Assembly (NCBI GenBank): GCA_029216955.1
Contig: JANAVB010029819.1
Span: 38,639,854-38,703,853, forward strand
Source of the DNA: Iris pallida
Lineage: Eukaryota; Streptophyta; Magnoliopsida; Asparagales; Iridaceae
Direction of reading: 5' to 3'
Length of the DNA: 64,000 bases
The notes under the pieces are model-generated. The model did no database searches. It had not been told where the DNA came from and saw only the letters and a list, made by a program, of their open reading frames with translations. The position numbers were made by a program, and so were the translations under genes. Below are positions 10,939 through 23,100 of the stretch, one piece after another (within the stretch, counting starts at the first letter, position 1; the number at the start of each line of letters is the position of its first letter).

Positions 10939-11118
10939 GGCAGTCCTTTGTTTCACATGCTGTGACTTAGGACTGCCCAGTTTTCTGGCAGTCCATTCAA
11001 TTTATTGGACTGCCAGAAAAATGGGCAGTCCTTTGTTTCACATGCTGTGACTTAGGACTGCCCAGTTTTTTGACAGTCCATTCAGTTTGTTGGACTGCCC
11101 GAAAATTGGGCAGTCCTT
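10939..11118 (+). repeat. 85-bp tandem repeat with internal inverted repeats
   Basis: Units start at 10939, 11024 and (partial) 11109 with GGCAGTCCTTTG. Each contains GGACTGCC and GGCAGTCC in opposite orientations, so the array can form a series of hairpins. It lies just behind the transposase fragment. Confidence 0.85.
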
Positions 11119-13152
11119 GTTTGCACTAGTTGAACAACAATATTGGATTTCCTTCCATATTAGGGTTTGTATATTATGAGGAGCCTTTGGGTGCCATCGA
11201 AATTGGAAATGAGGAAAAAATTAGGGATAACAATATTAGGGTTTCCACGATATTAGGATTTAACATTTTTGTTGTTGTTGTTGTTCTTCCTTTTTTTTTC
11301 TTCTTCTTCTTCTTCTTGGATGGGTTGAGGAAGAAGAAAAGGAAAAAAATAGAAAAAAAAGTGACTTTTATACCAAAGAGTGGGATAGCCCTAATCAATT
11401 TTTTCAACGACAAACTTGTAAATAATACAAAGTTTAAAATGGGATAGCCCTGATAAAAATGTGCAGTACCTTTACAACTATCCTATCTTTATTATGCATT
11501 CAACAATCTAGCGACTAATATTTCGGTAGCTGAAGTTTCCCCCAAAATTTCAAAGTGAATAGCTTTTCCCCCCAAAATTCCAAAGTGAATAGCTATTCCC
11601 CCTTACCCAAAACCTAAAAAAATAAAATTCTAACTTCTACCCCCCCTCACCCGCTGCCCACAACTTCTCCTCCTCACCGACCCGCTGCCCACACCGGATC
11701 CCCGCCTCCCTCCTCCTCACCGATACGCTTCCCACACCGGAGCTCCTCCTCCGTCCTCCCACACCGGATCCGCTACCCACAACAGCTCGCACCAGTGCGG
11801 CAACATTGGCGCACGGGAGGATTAGCGAGGTCAAACGGGTGGGGCACGGAGTGACTGTAGAAAGTCGGGGCGTCCCTTGGCTAGCGAAAATGTCTGTACG
11901 TCCGCTTCAATGGCTGATGGAGAAGGCTCAGGGGTCGGGTTCGGGGCCGAACGGGGAGGAACGGTCGTATGGGTTTGAGCTGGAGGAGGTCGCCGCCGTA
12001 CGCGCGCATGCCTGCAATTTTTTTTTTGCAGGTAGCTACAGTGACAGGCGCGATGGAGAAGAAGTACTGGTTATTTTCTTTTTCCTTCTTTTTTTTTGTA
12101 TTGTCTACATTCTGTTTGATGTAATGCTTCACACGTACATGTATCATTTGGGTCCAGAGTTGTGTTTCTATCTAGGTTATTCAGCTTTGTCAATGGCTTG
12201 GGTTTAATATGCCCTATGTGGCTCTCTCAAATCCTAACGATTGTATATTCGGGTCTAAATTAGATCTGGTGAGTTTCAGTTCATTTAGATCCATTTCTTA
12301 TCCAACAATTCATCCATGTCGGACATTTCATAGTTTTATTACCCGTAAGTACTGAGTTTTTCGGGAGGTGGTGGGGTGTGAAAATACTTTCAATTAAATT
12401 TTATGTGACTAATGAGGATTGAACTTGAGACCACTTGGTTAAAACTTAAAATACGGGTGGGTGGGTGGTGGGTTAGGTAGTTTTGATATGTGCAACACAG
12501 ACCAATAGATACTCCGGTAAAGAGTGGCGGTAAGATAATAGTTAAAGGAGCCGCTAGGGCTAGAGACATGCCTAAATGGACATGGATTAGTTTTTAAAAA
12601 AAGAATATGCTTTTTGTTACAAAGAACAAGGCCCTTAACAAAGTTGAATGGAAGAAATGGACTCAACAAAAACTTGGGATAAAGGTTTTGGTTTTGGTGT
12701 TTCCAGAACTAGTATATTTATAACAGTTTCAATAAGATGTACAATGTAAACTCTTATATCCATCCTCCCTTCCCTCTCTTTATCCTATTTTTTTATATTG
12801 GCCTGGGTAACATGTTACCAATGGTTCTTTATTCAGGTGCTTTATTGTGTGTGCATGCTTGCTCAAACGCTAGTTTTCGTCTCAGATTGGAAGGTCCTTT
12901 AAATAATGATGTTGATTTCAGATTTTTTTAATATGTTTAAAACCTTGACTTACTAGAACTGATAAAAGGAAAAACATTTCTGGTTTTACTAACTGTTAGA
13001 GATGTTCTTTCGAATACTAACCATGGAACAAACGTGAGAATTTTGTATTTCAGTGTCTGATAAGGTTCTACAGTATGTATTGTTGAAGAAATGTAGCAAA
13101 GTTGTTTTTTCTCAAGTTTGGTGTGATGTGGATTTGTTGATGGATGCTGATT
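11119..13152 (+). other. CACTA-1 interior, possible captured gene fragments
   Basis: No recognisable transposase is present. A GC-rich part (11640-12010) has open frames on both strands. Within the plus frame at 11806-12207, residues SVRPLQWLMEKAQGSG look protein-like and are followed by a T-tract and CAG at about 12030. Another T-rich tract with a branch-point-like ACTAAC and TTTCAG lies before 13054, where a frame reading SDKVLQYVLLKKCSK opens and is cut at 13152 by E1. CACTA elements often carry host exons, but I cannot name a source gene. Low confidence. Confidence 0.25.
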
Positions 13153-14007
13153 ACTTTTCCGTGCCTTTGATATTTGGAGTGTCAGGGATGTTCAACTCTG
13201 AAAATCTTCTTCACGAGTTTTGGAGTGGACAGGATTGCCTTCATGATGGTATATAGTGTCCCACTCAAACTTGTTCCCTTGTGCTCTTTTTGCTTCACAG
13301 AACTTCGGATCGAATTAGACCATTTGATTATTAATTATTTTTTCACTCTTTTCCTTGATCATTTTTAGCACGTTACCGTGACTTTTAATTTGGGAGCGCA
13401 AGACCAGTCTGTTTCTTGAAACCAACTTCTCATGCATGATCTAATCGAGACGCTCGTCACCCATGACCTTCGTGTACCACTCAGACACGCCATTTTGTGC
13501 TCCATTTGCTTTGTACAACTTTTCTGACACGTGACCCGATTTTATTTCGCCCCACGGTGTCACATTTATCTTCCAACTTGATTTATGGGTCCCCTGTCGA
13601 CCAAAACCTGTCAGCCCCAATTATGGACATGGTCCACATTGAGCCTACTATCCGCCTGCCACTTGTGTCCCATTTATTGGAATCTCCATGTGCTATTTAT
13701 TTACCCATGATCATCAACGTCCAATTTTAATTCAATTTTTGCACAATGTCTGATTTTGACCCAATCCGGCTCCACCGAGTCCAGCCCAGCTTCGTGCTAC
13801 CCTCCATCATGACACCCTCATATTTCTTGCCCAAAAATATCAGGTACTCTTCTACCCATTTTTTTCTATATTTAATAGAATTTTTGTTGAACTAAAATCT
13901 CTTTTGGAATAACCTATTTCTCCATTTAAAATCCTAGCCTTTGATTCCCCTCATTAAATCATCACCATCCATTTCCCTCCATTCCACTCACAGCCAACAA
14001 TTGTTGG

Positions 14008-14740
14008 TTGGCCGGCCCTAACCCAATGCTACTTTTCTCTCTCTCCCTCTCATATTTAATTAATTCCTCATCTCTCTCTCTCTCACTATTCTCCACACAT
14101 AAACCACTTCCTCCCATGGCCCGAGCTCATGGCCATGCACCCGACCTCCCCTCCGACGTGGCCTCGCCGTCGGCCATGGCCGCCACCGACAGCACCAACC
14201 TCTCCTCCTCCCTCTCTCCTCCATCTTCTTATTCATTCATCCATCTATCCATCACCTAGCCACCCGAGACCACCACCATCACCAATTCAACCGCCGCCAC
14301 CACCTTTGTTCCAACACCACAGCCGTCGTGCTCCACCCCACGCCCCCGCCGCCGCTTTGCCGGCCACCGCTGCAGCTGCCGCGCCCGGCCAGCGCGCCAC
14401 CAGCGCGCGACAGCAGCAGCCATTCAATTGTACGGCGCGTACGGGCCGCCGTCGTGTGCCACCGCGCCGCTGTACGACCGCCGTGCGTACCCCCCCTCCG
14501 GCGAACGCAGGCCAACAGCCACCTGACAGCCACCGTCCTCCGGGACGCACCGTCGAGGCGATTCGTGCGTTTTGCACGACGTTCCGTCGTGACGCGTGCG
14601 AAATCGAGTTCATTTTGGCGCTCCATCGCAGCAACTTCGTGCATGTTTTTTCGGGAATCCGACCGTTGGATAGACGATTTCTTTGCTCCGTCGCAATTTC
14701 GATATATCCACCTTCATCCCTGTCAATTTTCGTCCGTTAA
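14008..14740 (+). other. GC-rich, CT-rich tract in the E1 LTR
   Basis: This is a base-composition island inside an AT-rich LTR. It has CT microsatellite (14036-14090) and then CCGCC/GCC-rich DNA. The second LTR has the same island at 21082-21771 with indels that change the frame, so it is not a conserved protein. A similar island lies in the E2 LTRs (47866-48328 with 51880-52311, and 57914-59110). It may be an untranslated leader or promoter segment. Confidence 0.5.
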
Positions 14741-15014
14741 TTTTATCGTTTGATACAACAAAACCGGCCACCAAGTTGACCGTTTAAATTGTATTAAATT
14801 TGGACAGTTTCGCGGGGCCAACTTCGTCAGTTTGTATCTCCTCCATCGCAGCTCCTTTTGGTGTGCTACCAGTTCCTGTGCGAAGCTGGTATAACCCTCT
14901 TACTACCCCTCCAGTTTCGTTTTATTGTGAGCTTGTTTGATTGGTTGAATTCGACGCCAAAGTTGGTCGTCCGAATTCGTAATTTCCAACTTGTAAAATT
15001 CCATTTTTGAACAC

Positions 15015-15640
15015 TGGACTCCAGATTTCATTTCTAACACCACCATTAGACTCGTGGCGTCGTTCTGGCATGTTTTCATATAAAATTTGTTAGATTTGGA
15101 GAACGTGGGCCCTGGCACGTTTTTTTGGTGCAAAGTGGGTCCCACATTCTGGGTCAACGGGACTTTTTGATGCCGGCTCATCGAAATTCAACTCTGGATA
15201 TACCGTTGAGTTCGTATCGTCATTCTGGACTCGTTGACATATAATTTGCTAGGTTTTGGTGGACATTGAATCCGGCACGCATTTCGGTGTAAGTCGGATA
15301 CCAATATCCGGGTCAACTGGTTATTTTGAGATCGGCTCATCGGAATCCAATTCCGGATATACCGTTGAGTTCGTATCGTCATTCTGGACTCGTTGACATG
15401 TAGTTTGCTGAGTTTTGAGAACTTTGGTTCCGGCACGTATTTCCGTGCAAACCGGAATTCCAAGTTCTGGTCAACGGACCAAATTGAGATCGGATCAACG
15501 GAATCCAATTTTGGAGATACCGTTGGGTTCGTATCGTTATTCTGGTTTCGTGGACATATAATTTGTTATATTTTATAGACTTATTTTCTTGCACGTTTTT
15601 CGGTGCAGAACGGCTCCGATACGGATACCGTTTTGGCCCG
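15015..15640 (+). repeat. Degenerate tandem repeat of about 158 bp in the E1 LTR
   Basis: About four units occur. Recognisable starts (GGCTCATCGG-type) lie at 15175, 15334 and 15492, each followed by ATACCGTTGAGTTCGTATCG and ACTCGTTGACAT. The same array is in the right LTR at about 22030-22660, so it predates insertion. Confidence 0.75.
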
Positions 15641-16014
15641 AAATTACCTTTTTGCCCTTGTGTCCAAATTGGACCGATGGGTAGGCTATCCTAGCTAATT
15701 TGACCATTCTGGACACGTTGGCGATGTTTATTTCATCGTCCGGCAATATTTGTTGATAATTTCTCTGAGTTTAGCCTTTTTATAAATAATTAATAATTAA
15801 TTCTTATAATGTTCGTATTTCGGGATTAGTACAACGAAACTGAGCTCAGTCAATTCCAGTGATCTCACATCGCTGAAATTGACAAGATGGACACGTGGAT
15901 CACCATAATAAGATTATCAACTTTACCGTTGATCATTTCATCTCGATTTGTGTGTCGTAAGTTTCGACGTACGAATAACGAAGTACACTTTATGTCTTTA
16001 ATAATTGGACTAGA

Positions 16015-16127
16015 ATTGACCCTATTTGACCAGAGTTGACCAGTTGACCAACAGTCAACTGTAAGTCAACGCTCGACCTAGTTTGACTAAATTATTGACC
16101 GGAGTCGACCTAGAGCTAATTTGACTT
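16015..16127 (+). promoter_or_regulatory. W-box (TTGAC) cluster in the E1 LTR
   Basis: Within about 113 bp there are seven TTGAC cores on the plus strand and two more on the minus strand, most of them followed by C or T. This is the binding core of WRKY transcription factors. The right LTR has the same cluster (about 23033-23146), and element C's LTR has one in the same relative orientation. Confidence 0.5.
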
Positions 16128-16542
16128 AGAAGAACCTAGGATAAAATAGATTATTTGTGGATTTATTTATTAAAACTTGAACACCTTGTAACCTGTGTTG
16201 CTTTAAATAGGACTCTGTGGCTTCAGTTGGACCCCCTATACTTATCAGCTGTTCCGGTTATCAGGCGAGTACATTCTCTGATCATTTTATATCCTGCTTA
16301 GAATTATTTCCTGCATTAGATTACTTTACTTGTACTGTCACGTTGGTCATACGGATTGGTACTATATGGATCCCTTCTTGAGATGTTATCCTTAGGGAGC
16401 ATCGGGTACTCTATGTTCTGTGCGTTTCACTTACTTGGCGTATCACTATGCTTCGTTGGTTCTTCGATCACTTGTGACATATACTCTTATGATCACAGAG
16501 TCATCCTGGAATCCTTATCCCATTTATGGGTCTACTATGTAT

Positions 16543-16614
16543 CACCCTTCGGGGGCTTACCACCCTTCGGGGGCTTATCACCCTTCGGGGGCTTACCACC
16601 CTTCGGGGACTGTT
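16543..16614 (+). repeat. Four 18-bp repeats (CACCCTTCGGGGGCTTAC)
   Basis: Units start at 16543, 16561, 16579 and 16597, the last slightly altered. Each contains CCTTCGGGGG, able to form a small hairpin. The right LTR has the same four at 23560-23631. Confidence 0.85.
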
Positions 16615-17370
16615 ACATAGAATCATAACATAACCTGGTTGGATCCTTGTGTATTGATTGGGGGTACGGGGGAGTAGAAGTGGACATGTGAATAATACAC
16701 CAGTAGTATCTTATCAAAATCATTCCGTAGTGTCTTATCAGAATCATCACATGCCATTTACATGTCCATGTTGTACTCTGACTCACTAGCCACATGTTAG
16801 TTCTCTATTTATAGTAGATATTTCTATTACAGCTTTCTCCCTCTGTTTACATACTGCACTTCTTTCAGTACTTGTATCTTACTTTACTGCATGATTATAT
16901 TTTCTAACCTGCTATGAACTGTTGAGATGTATTGTGCTCGCTCCTGTCCTGACTGGACCTATTGATAAATTTTACAGATAGCCTGGAGGTTGCCTGCTAG
17001 CCTAGAGGAGACACTTTAGAGGTTGTTTAGATAGTTATTTCCATTGTTTGGAGTTGTATTTACTTTGTGGATTACTGTATTTGAGTTTTGATATGTATTT
17101 CTGGGTTTTTGTATCTTAGACACTTAGACTTCTATCTCCTGTATCTCTTTTGGATTTCATGTTTTATCTATCTTTATCATGCCCTACCTTAGATGTGATT
17201 GAGACTGTATCTGCTATGTCACCCCCATTCGGGGAGTATAAACTGCTTAGCATTATATTGTTAGATGATGTGACCTAGGACAACGTTCTACCGTCGACAC
17301 TGCGGCGTAGGCTGGGCGTTGTTACGTTCTCGTATCCAAACAGTGGGTGCGGGTCGTGACACGTTTTTAG

Positions 17371-17386
17371 TGGTGGCCCATGCAGG
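17371..17386 (+). other. Candidate primer binding site of E1
   Basis: TGGTGGCCCATGCAGG starts nine bases after the LTR. It is identical in elements C, D and E2. See the D entry for the problem of tRNA identity. Confidence 0.5.
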
Positions 17387-20110
17387 TCAAGTTTGTGTAG
17401 TGGTATTCGAACTAGAGTACCACTACAGCCTGCAGTAGGATTAAGGATAATTTTTGAAGGTACTCAATCACAGTTAGGATCCTTTGAGAGATTCCTGGGA
17501 CGACCCTTGAGAATCTTATTTTAACTTCGAATTGAAAACTCTTTTCTTCCTTGATTTGATTTATCTTTACTTTCTGTTGTTGAACTGGATTTTGATAGAT
17601 TATGGTTGAATTTGAGTTTGTATTTATTGATTTTGATGGGTGATTGTCGAATTCTGAATCTTGATGATAGCTGTTGCATCCGAGTTTGTATTTTGATGGA
17701 TTTTTGTTCATTTTTGAATTTTGATGTTCGTTGATAAATTGATTTGATTTTTGGGTATTCATTGTTGATTTAATTTAATTTTTGGCAAGATAAAATTATA
17801 TGGGCTAGGTCATCTATATTATGGAATCTAGTCTTCTATAGTCACATTAGCCAGCATGGTGAGGACATATAGTCTGATTTTGGATATATTTCTCGGGTAT
17901 AGAAATTTAAGGTTTTCGCAGCCAAGCTAGCGGCACCGCGAAAATGTTAAATAGCATGATTCTAGAGTTATGTGCATAAGTCAAGGACTCTGTGATTATC
18001 GTAGCTTTGCTTACTAGTATGACGAGGATTTAGAGTACCATGATTTTGGATAGACGCATATGATTATCAGATTTGCACCTTAAATATTTTTGAACATGTT
18101 TTCTCTACTTTTGTTGCTGTCCTTAAAAAAAAAGAATTATTAATTGGTTTGTTTTGTTTAGTTTCTAATTATTTAACTTAGGAGTAGGTTTAGCTGTTTT
18201 TATAAACCTTGTGTAACTTCTTACCATGAAATTTCTTCTTAATACAATGAATAGATGATTTTGCTAGACTTTATCTTGGGATTTGATATTTCAGCTCTGA
18301 GTTTCAAAATGGTTTTTCTTTAAACAGATAAGCAAAACAGATTTTATCGTTATTTCTTTCTTGCTATTATTCTTGTATTAATAATAATGATAATAAAACT
18401 GTCTTGATTTTGTCAATCACCTACTCTGTAATTTTGGTAGGAATCCAAATGTTGGTCCTGATGTAGAAATTGATTTTTATATTGGGACATGAGGATATAT
18501 ATATATATATATATATATATGAATATATATAGTAGACACTTTTCTGACAGAGAGTTGACTTAGAGTTTCCTGACACGTATGCATGCTACACTTTGATTCC
18601 ACCTATCTGAATACATATTAATATGTCGTTAATGTTTAAATTTTTAAAACCCCAATATTTCTGGTTCTCTGCTTTTTCCAAGTTTAAACTCGTAAATTAA
18701 ATATAAATTTCATGTTATTAGTTTTGTCTATATAACTGCATATGTATGATATCTACAGGGTTTCAATTTTTAGAGAAATTGGTTAAGCTATGTTAAAATT
18801 ATAAAATCTGAGACTGTGTGCATATTAACCCTTGATACGAGATTCCGAATGTTAGTTCAAATTGTTGTTCCATTTTTATGTAATATTTAGAGCTGTGTAC
18901 ATTGTTGTAAGTAGGGATATTATGTTAGATTTCATATTCTTACATGTTAGTTTGTGATAAACATTGAGTTGGTTTTGATGTTGAATTTCTCCAAAATCCT
19001 GAAAACTGAATACATGTTAATATATTTTTTTTACATTGATTTCCATGTTTAGTTCAATTTCAGATTTAATATGTAACATTGAACTGTATGCGTAGATAAA
19101 TGTATTGATAGTATGTTAGGGTTTTATTTATATCATGTTAGGATGTATTGGGAGCGTTGAGATTGGTTGTGATATTTCAAAACCCTAAAATCTGAGACTG
19201 CATTATGTTAATATTGCACTGGTTTAAATGTTAGCTTATTTTCAGATTTTGTATGTAAATGGTGAACTAAAACTGGATTTAACCTTTCAATGCTAAGCTA
19301 TAACCCTGTACAAGGACACACACACACCCTAACTTAGAATACACTGTCATGTAACCTAACCCTTCCCCTCTATGTTATGATTATATATCTAGATAGATAT
19401 ATATAGAGCTTAGGCATACATGTTATAATATATATAGATACATAACTAAATCTCTACCTCTTTATATATATATATATATATGTATATGGTTAGCCATGCA
19501 TGTTATGAGTAAATAAGTTGCGTATTGTAGATTGTTTAACCAAAATGCCATGATTAGTGCAACTTGATAGCTATTGTTTTGGAACCCAATTTCTCATATA
19601 CAATTTCATATGTATTCACGTACACACACGCCTACTATCTAACCATATGAACATGTCCCCATACACATAATGTTAGCTTTTCGCTCTCTAATGCTCTCTA
19701 TATTATATATTGTGATTGGATTTCAATGTAATCGACTTTCGTTAATTAAACTTGTGATTTTGATTTTCTTGGGATAGTACCCCTTTTAGATGATTGGTGG
19801 TTACCTTTCTTTATTTTTTTGATGAGTACCAGTTTTCACATAGGATGGTAGACTGTCTTACAGTTTTGATGATTTGTTATTTCTGCATCTTTTCTCGTTT
19901 AGCACCCTGGATTGCTTGTGTGTTTTGAAACCCTATAACTGTTTTGATTAGCATGACTAGTATACCTAGATGAGACTTCACTGTCACCGTATGCCATGAC
20001 CCTGTACGTTGTCCTTTTTGATGGTATGATTTGTTTAAGTTCTGGGACTTGATTGTGGGGGTTTGACCTAGAAGGAGTATGGATATTTTAATTTCGAGGA
20101 CGAAATTTTT

Positions 20111-20125
20111 ATAAGGTGGGTAGGA
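20111..20125 (+). other. Polypurine tract of E1
   Basis: ATAAGGTGGGTAGGA directly precedes the TGTGAGCACC start of the right LTR. The E2 tract (AAGTTGGGTAGGA) is nearly the same. Confidence 0.65.
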
Positions 20126-23100
20126 TGTGAGCACCCTGAATTTCGGGTTGATTTTTTTTCATTTTATTTTATTTCCTGATTGATTGGTTTTGATAAATAA
20201 TTTATTCTGTTATTTTTCCTAAGTGTACTTTTTCGTGCCGTTGATATTTGGAGTGTCAGGGATGTTCAACTCTGGAAATCTTCTTCACGAGTTTTGGAGT
20301 GGACAGGATAACCTTCATGATGGTATATAGTGTCCCACTCAAACTTGTTCCCTTGTGCTCTTTTTGCTTCACAGAACTTCGGGTCGAATTAGACCATTTG
20401 ATTATTAATTATTTTTCCACACTTTTCCTTGATCATTTTTAGCACGTTACCGTGACTTTTAATTTGGGAGCTCAAGACCAGTCAGTTTCTTGAAACCAAC
20501 TTCTCATGCATGATCTACTCGAGACGCTCGTCACCCATGACCTTCGTGTCCCACTCAGACACGCCATTTTGTGCTCCATTTGCTTCGTACAACTTTCCCG
20601 ACACGTGACCCGATTTTATTTTGCCCCACGGTGTCACATTTATCTTCCAACTTGATTTGTGGGTCCCCTGTCGACCAAAACCTGTCAGCCCCAATTATGG
20701 ACATGGCCCACATTGAGCCTACTATCCGCCTGCCACTTGTGTCCCATTTATTGGAATCTCCATGTGCTACTTATTTATCCATGATCATCAACGTCTAATT
20801 TTAATTCAATTTTTGCACAATGTCTGATTTTGACCCAATCCGGCTCCACCGAGTCCAGCCCAGCTTTGTGCTACCCTCCATCATGACACCCTCATATTTC
20901 TTGCCCAAAAATATCAGGTACTCTTCTACCCATTATTTTCTATATTTAATAGAATTTCTGTTGAATTAAAATCTCTTTTGGAATAACCTATTTCTCCATT
21001 TAAAATCCTAGCCTTTGATTCCCCTCATTAAATCATCACCATCCATTTCCCTCTATTCCACTCACAGCCAACAATTGTTGGTTGGCCGGCCCTAACCCCA
21101 ATGCTACTTTTCTCTCTTTCTCCCTCTCACATTTAATTAATTCCTCATCTCTCTCTCACTATTCTCCACACATAAACCACTTCCTTCCATGGCCCGAGCT
21201 CATGGCCATGCACCCGACCTCCCCTCCGGCGTGGCCTCGCCGTCGGCCATGGCCGCCACCGACATAACCAACCTCTCCTCCTCCCTCTCTCCTCTATCTC
21301 CTTATTCATTCATCCATCTATCCATCACCTAGCCACCCGAGACCACCATCATCACCTCTTCAACCGCCGCCACCACCTTCGTTCCACCACCACAGCCGCC
21401 GTGCTCCTCACCATGCCCCCGCCGCCGCTTCGTCGGCTACCGCCGCAGCTGCCGCGCCCGGCCAGCGCGCCACCAGCGCGCGGCAGCAGCAGCCGTTCAC
21501 TTGTATGGAGCGCACGTGCGCGTGCGCGAGCCGCCGTCGTGCGCCGGCCACCGTCCTCCGGGACGCGCCGTCGAGGCGATTCGTGCGTTTTGCACGACGT
21601 CCCGTCGTGACGCGCGCGGAATCGAGTTTATTTTGGCGCTCCGTCGCAGCAACTTTGTGCGCATTTTTCTGGGAATCCGACCGTTGGATCGACGATTTCT
21701 TCGCTCCGTCGCAATCTCGGTATATCCACCTTCATCCCTTTCAATTTTCGTCCGTTAATTTTATCGTTTGATACATCAAAACCGGCCACCAAGTTGACCG
21801 TTTAAATTATATTAAATTTGGACAGTTTCGCGGGGCCAACTTCGTCAGCTTGTTTCTCCTCCACCGCAGATCCTTTTGGCGTGCTACCAGTTCTTGTGCG
21901 AAGCTGGTATAACCCTCTTACTACCCCTCCAGTTTCGTTTCATTGTGAGCTTGTTTGATTGGTTGAATTCGACGCCAAAGTTGGTCGTCCGAATTCGTAA
22001 TTTCCAACTTGTAAAATTTTATTTTTGAACACGGGACTCCAGATTTCATTTCTGACACCACCATTAGACTCGTGGCATCGTTCTGGCATGTTTTCATATA
22101 AAATTTGTTAGGTTTGGAGAACGTGGGCCCTGGCACATTTTTTGGTACAAAGTGGGTCCCACATTCTGGGTCAACGGGACTTTTTGACGCCGGCTCATCG
22201 GAATCCAATTCCGGATATACCGTTGAGTTCTTATCGTCATTCTGGACTCGTTGACATATAATTTGCTAGATTTTGGTGGACATTGAATCTGGCACGCATT
22301 TCGGTGTAAGTCGGATACCAATATCCGAATCAACGGGTCATTTTGAGATCGGCTCATCGGAATCCAATTCCGGATATACCGTTGAGTTCGTATCGTCATT
22401 CTGGACTCGTTGACATGTAGTTTGCTGAATTTTGAGAACTTTAGTTCCGGCACGCATTTTCGTGCAAACCGGAATTCTAAGTTCTGGTCAACGGACCAAA
22501 TTGAGATCGGGTCAACGGAATCCAATTCTGGAGATACCGTTGGGTTCGTATCGTCATTCTAGTTATGTGGACATATAATTTGTTATATTTTATAGACTTA
22601 TTTTCTTGCACATTTTTCGGTGCAGAACGGCTCCGACACGGACACCGTTTTGGCCCAAAATTATCTTTTTACCCTTGTGTCCAAATTGGACCGATGGGTA
22701 GGCTATGCTAGCTAATTTGACCATTCTGGACACATTGGCGATGTTCATTTCATCGTCCGGCAATGTTTGTTGATAATTTCTTTGAGTTTAGCCTTTTTAT
22801 AAATAATTAATAATTGATTCTTATAATGTTCGTATTTCGGGATTAGTACAACGAAACTGAGCTCAATCAATTCCAGTGATCTCACATCGCTGAAATTAAC
22901 AAGATGGACACGTGGATCACCATAATAAGATTATCAACTTTACCATTGATCATTTTATCTCGATTTGTGTGTCGTAAGTTTCGACGTACGAATAACGAAG
23001 TACACTTTATGTCTTTAATAATTGGACTAGAATTGACCCTGTTTGACCAGAGTTGACCAGTTGACCAACAGTCAACTGTAAGTCAACACTTGACCTAGTT

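Larger units (their letters stand above)
9350..13152 (+). mobile_element. CACTA-1: EnSpm/CACTA transposon, right end lost
   Basis: It starts CACTACAACAAATAGG at 9350, inside D's RT gene right after the catalytic region. Subterminal repeats follow (9370-9642), and a transposase-associated domain lies at about 10688-10924. No matching right end (GTAGTG) occurs before the E1 LTR begins at 13153, so the right end, the expected 3-bp duplication and the rest of D were removed by a deletion that also took about 100 bp of the E1 LTR. The right limit given is only the junction. Confidence 0.7.
13153..17361 (+). repeat. Left LTR of E1 (5'-truncated)
   Basis: It matches 20226-24378 almost throughout. 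It lacks the first about 100 bp (TGTGAGCACC start). It ends GGGTCGTGACA. It contains a CT/GC-rich tract (14008-14740), a degenerate 158-bp tandem repeat (about 15015-15640), a W-box cluster (16015-16127) and four 18-bp repeats (16543-16614). Open frames seen in the GC-rich tract differ between the two LTR copies, so I do not treat them as genes. Confidence 0.85.
17362..20125 (+). other. E1 interior, non-coding
   Basis: This holds 2764 bp of AT-rich DNA. The first about 130 bp resemble the leader of element C (GTAGTGGTATTCG, CAGCCTGCAGTAGGA, TTTTGAAGGTACTCAATCACA). No gag, protease, RT or integrase motif appears in any frame. (TA)n tracts occur near 18495 and 19460. Near the end lie ATTTCGAGGACGAAAT (20091-20106) and a polypurine tract. 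Confidence 0.75.

Noticed and set aside
14129..14753. Overlapping 115-203-codon frames in a GC-rich stretch, both strands
   Set aside because: The other E1 LTR has indels that break the same frames; GC-rich DNA lacks stops by composition.
15188..15594. Minus-strand frames with repeated NESRMTIRTQRYI
   Set aside because: The protein repeat only mirrors the 158-bp DNA tandem repeat in the LTR; no start context or family.
16543..16614. Regular short repeats resembling a CRISPR array
   Set aside because: The 18-bp units are contiguous with no spacers, and this is plant DNA.
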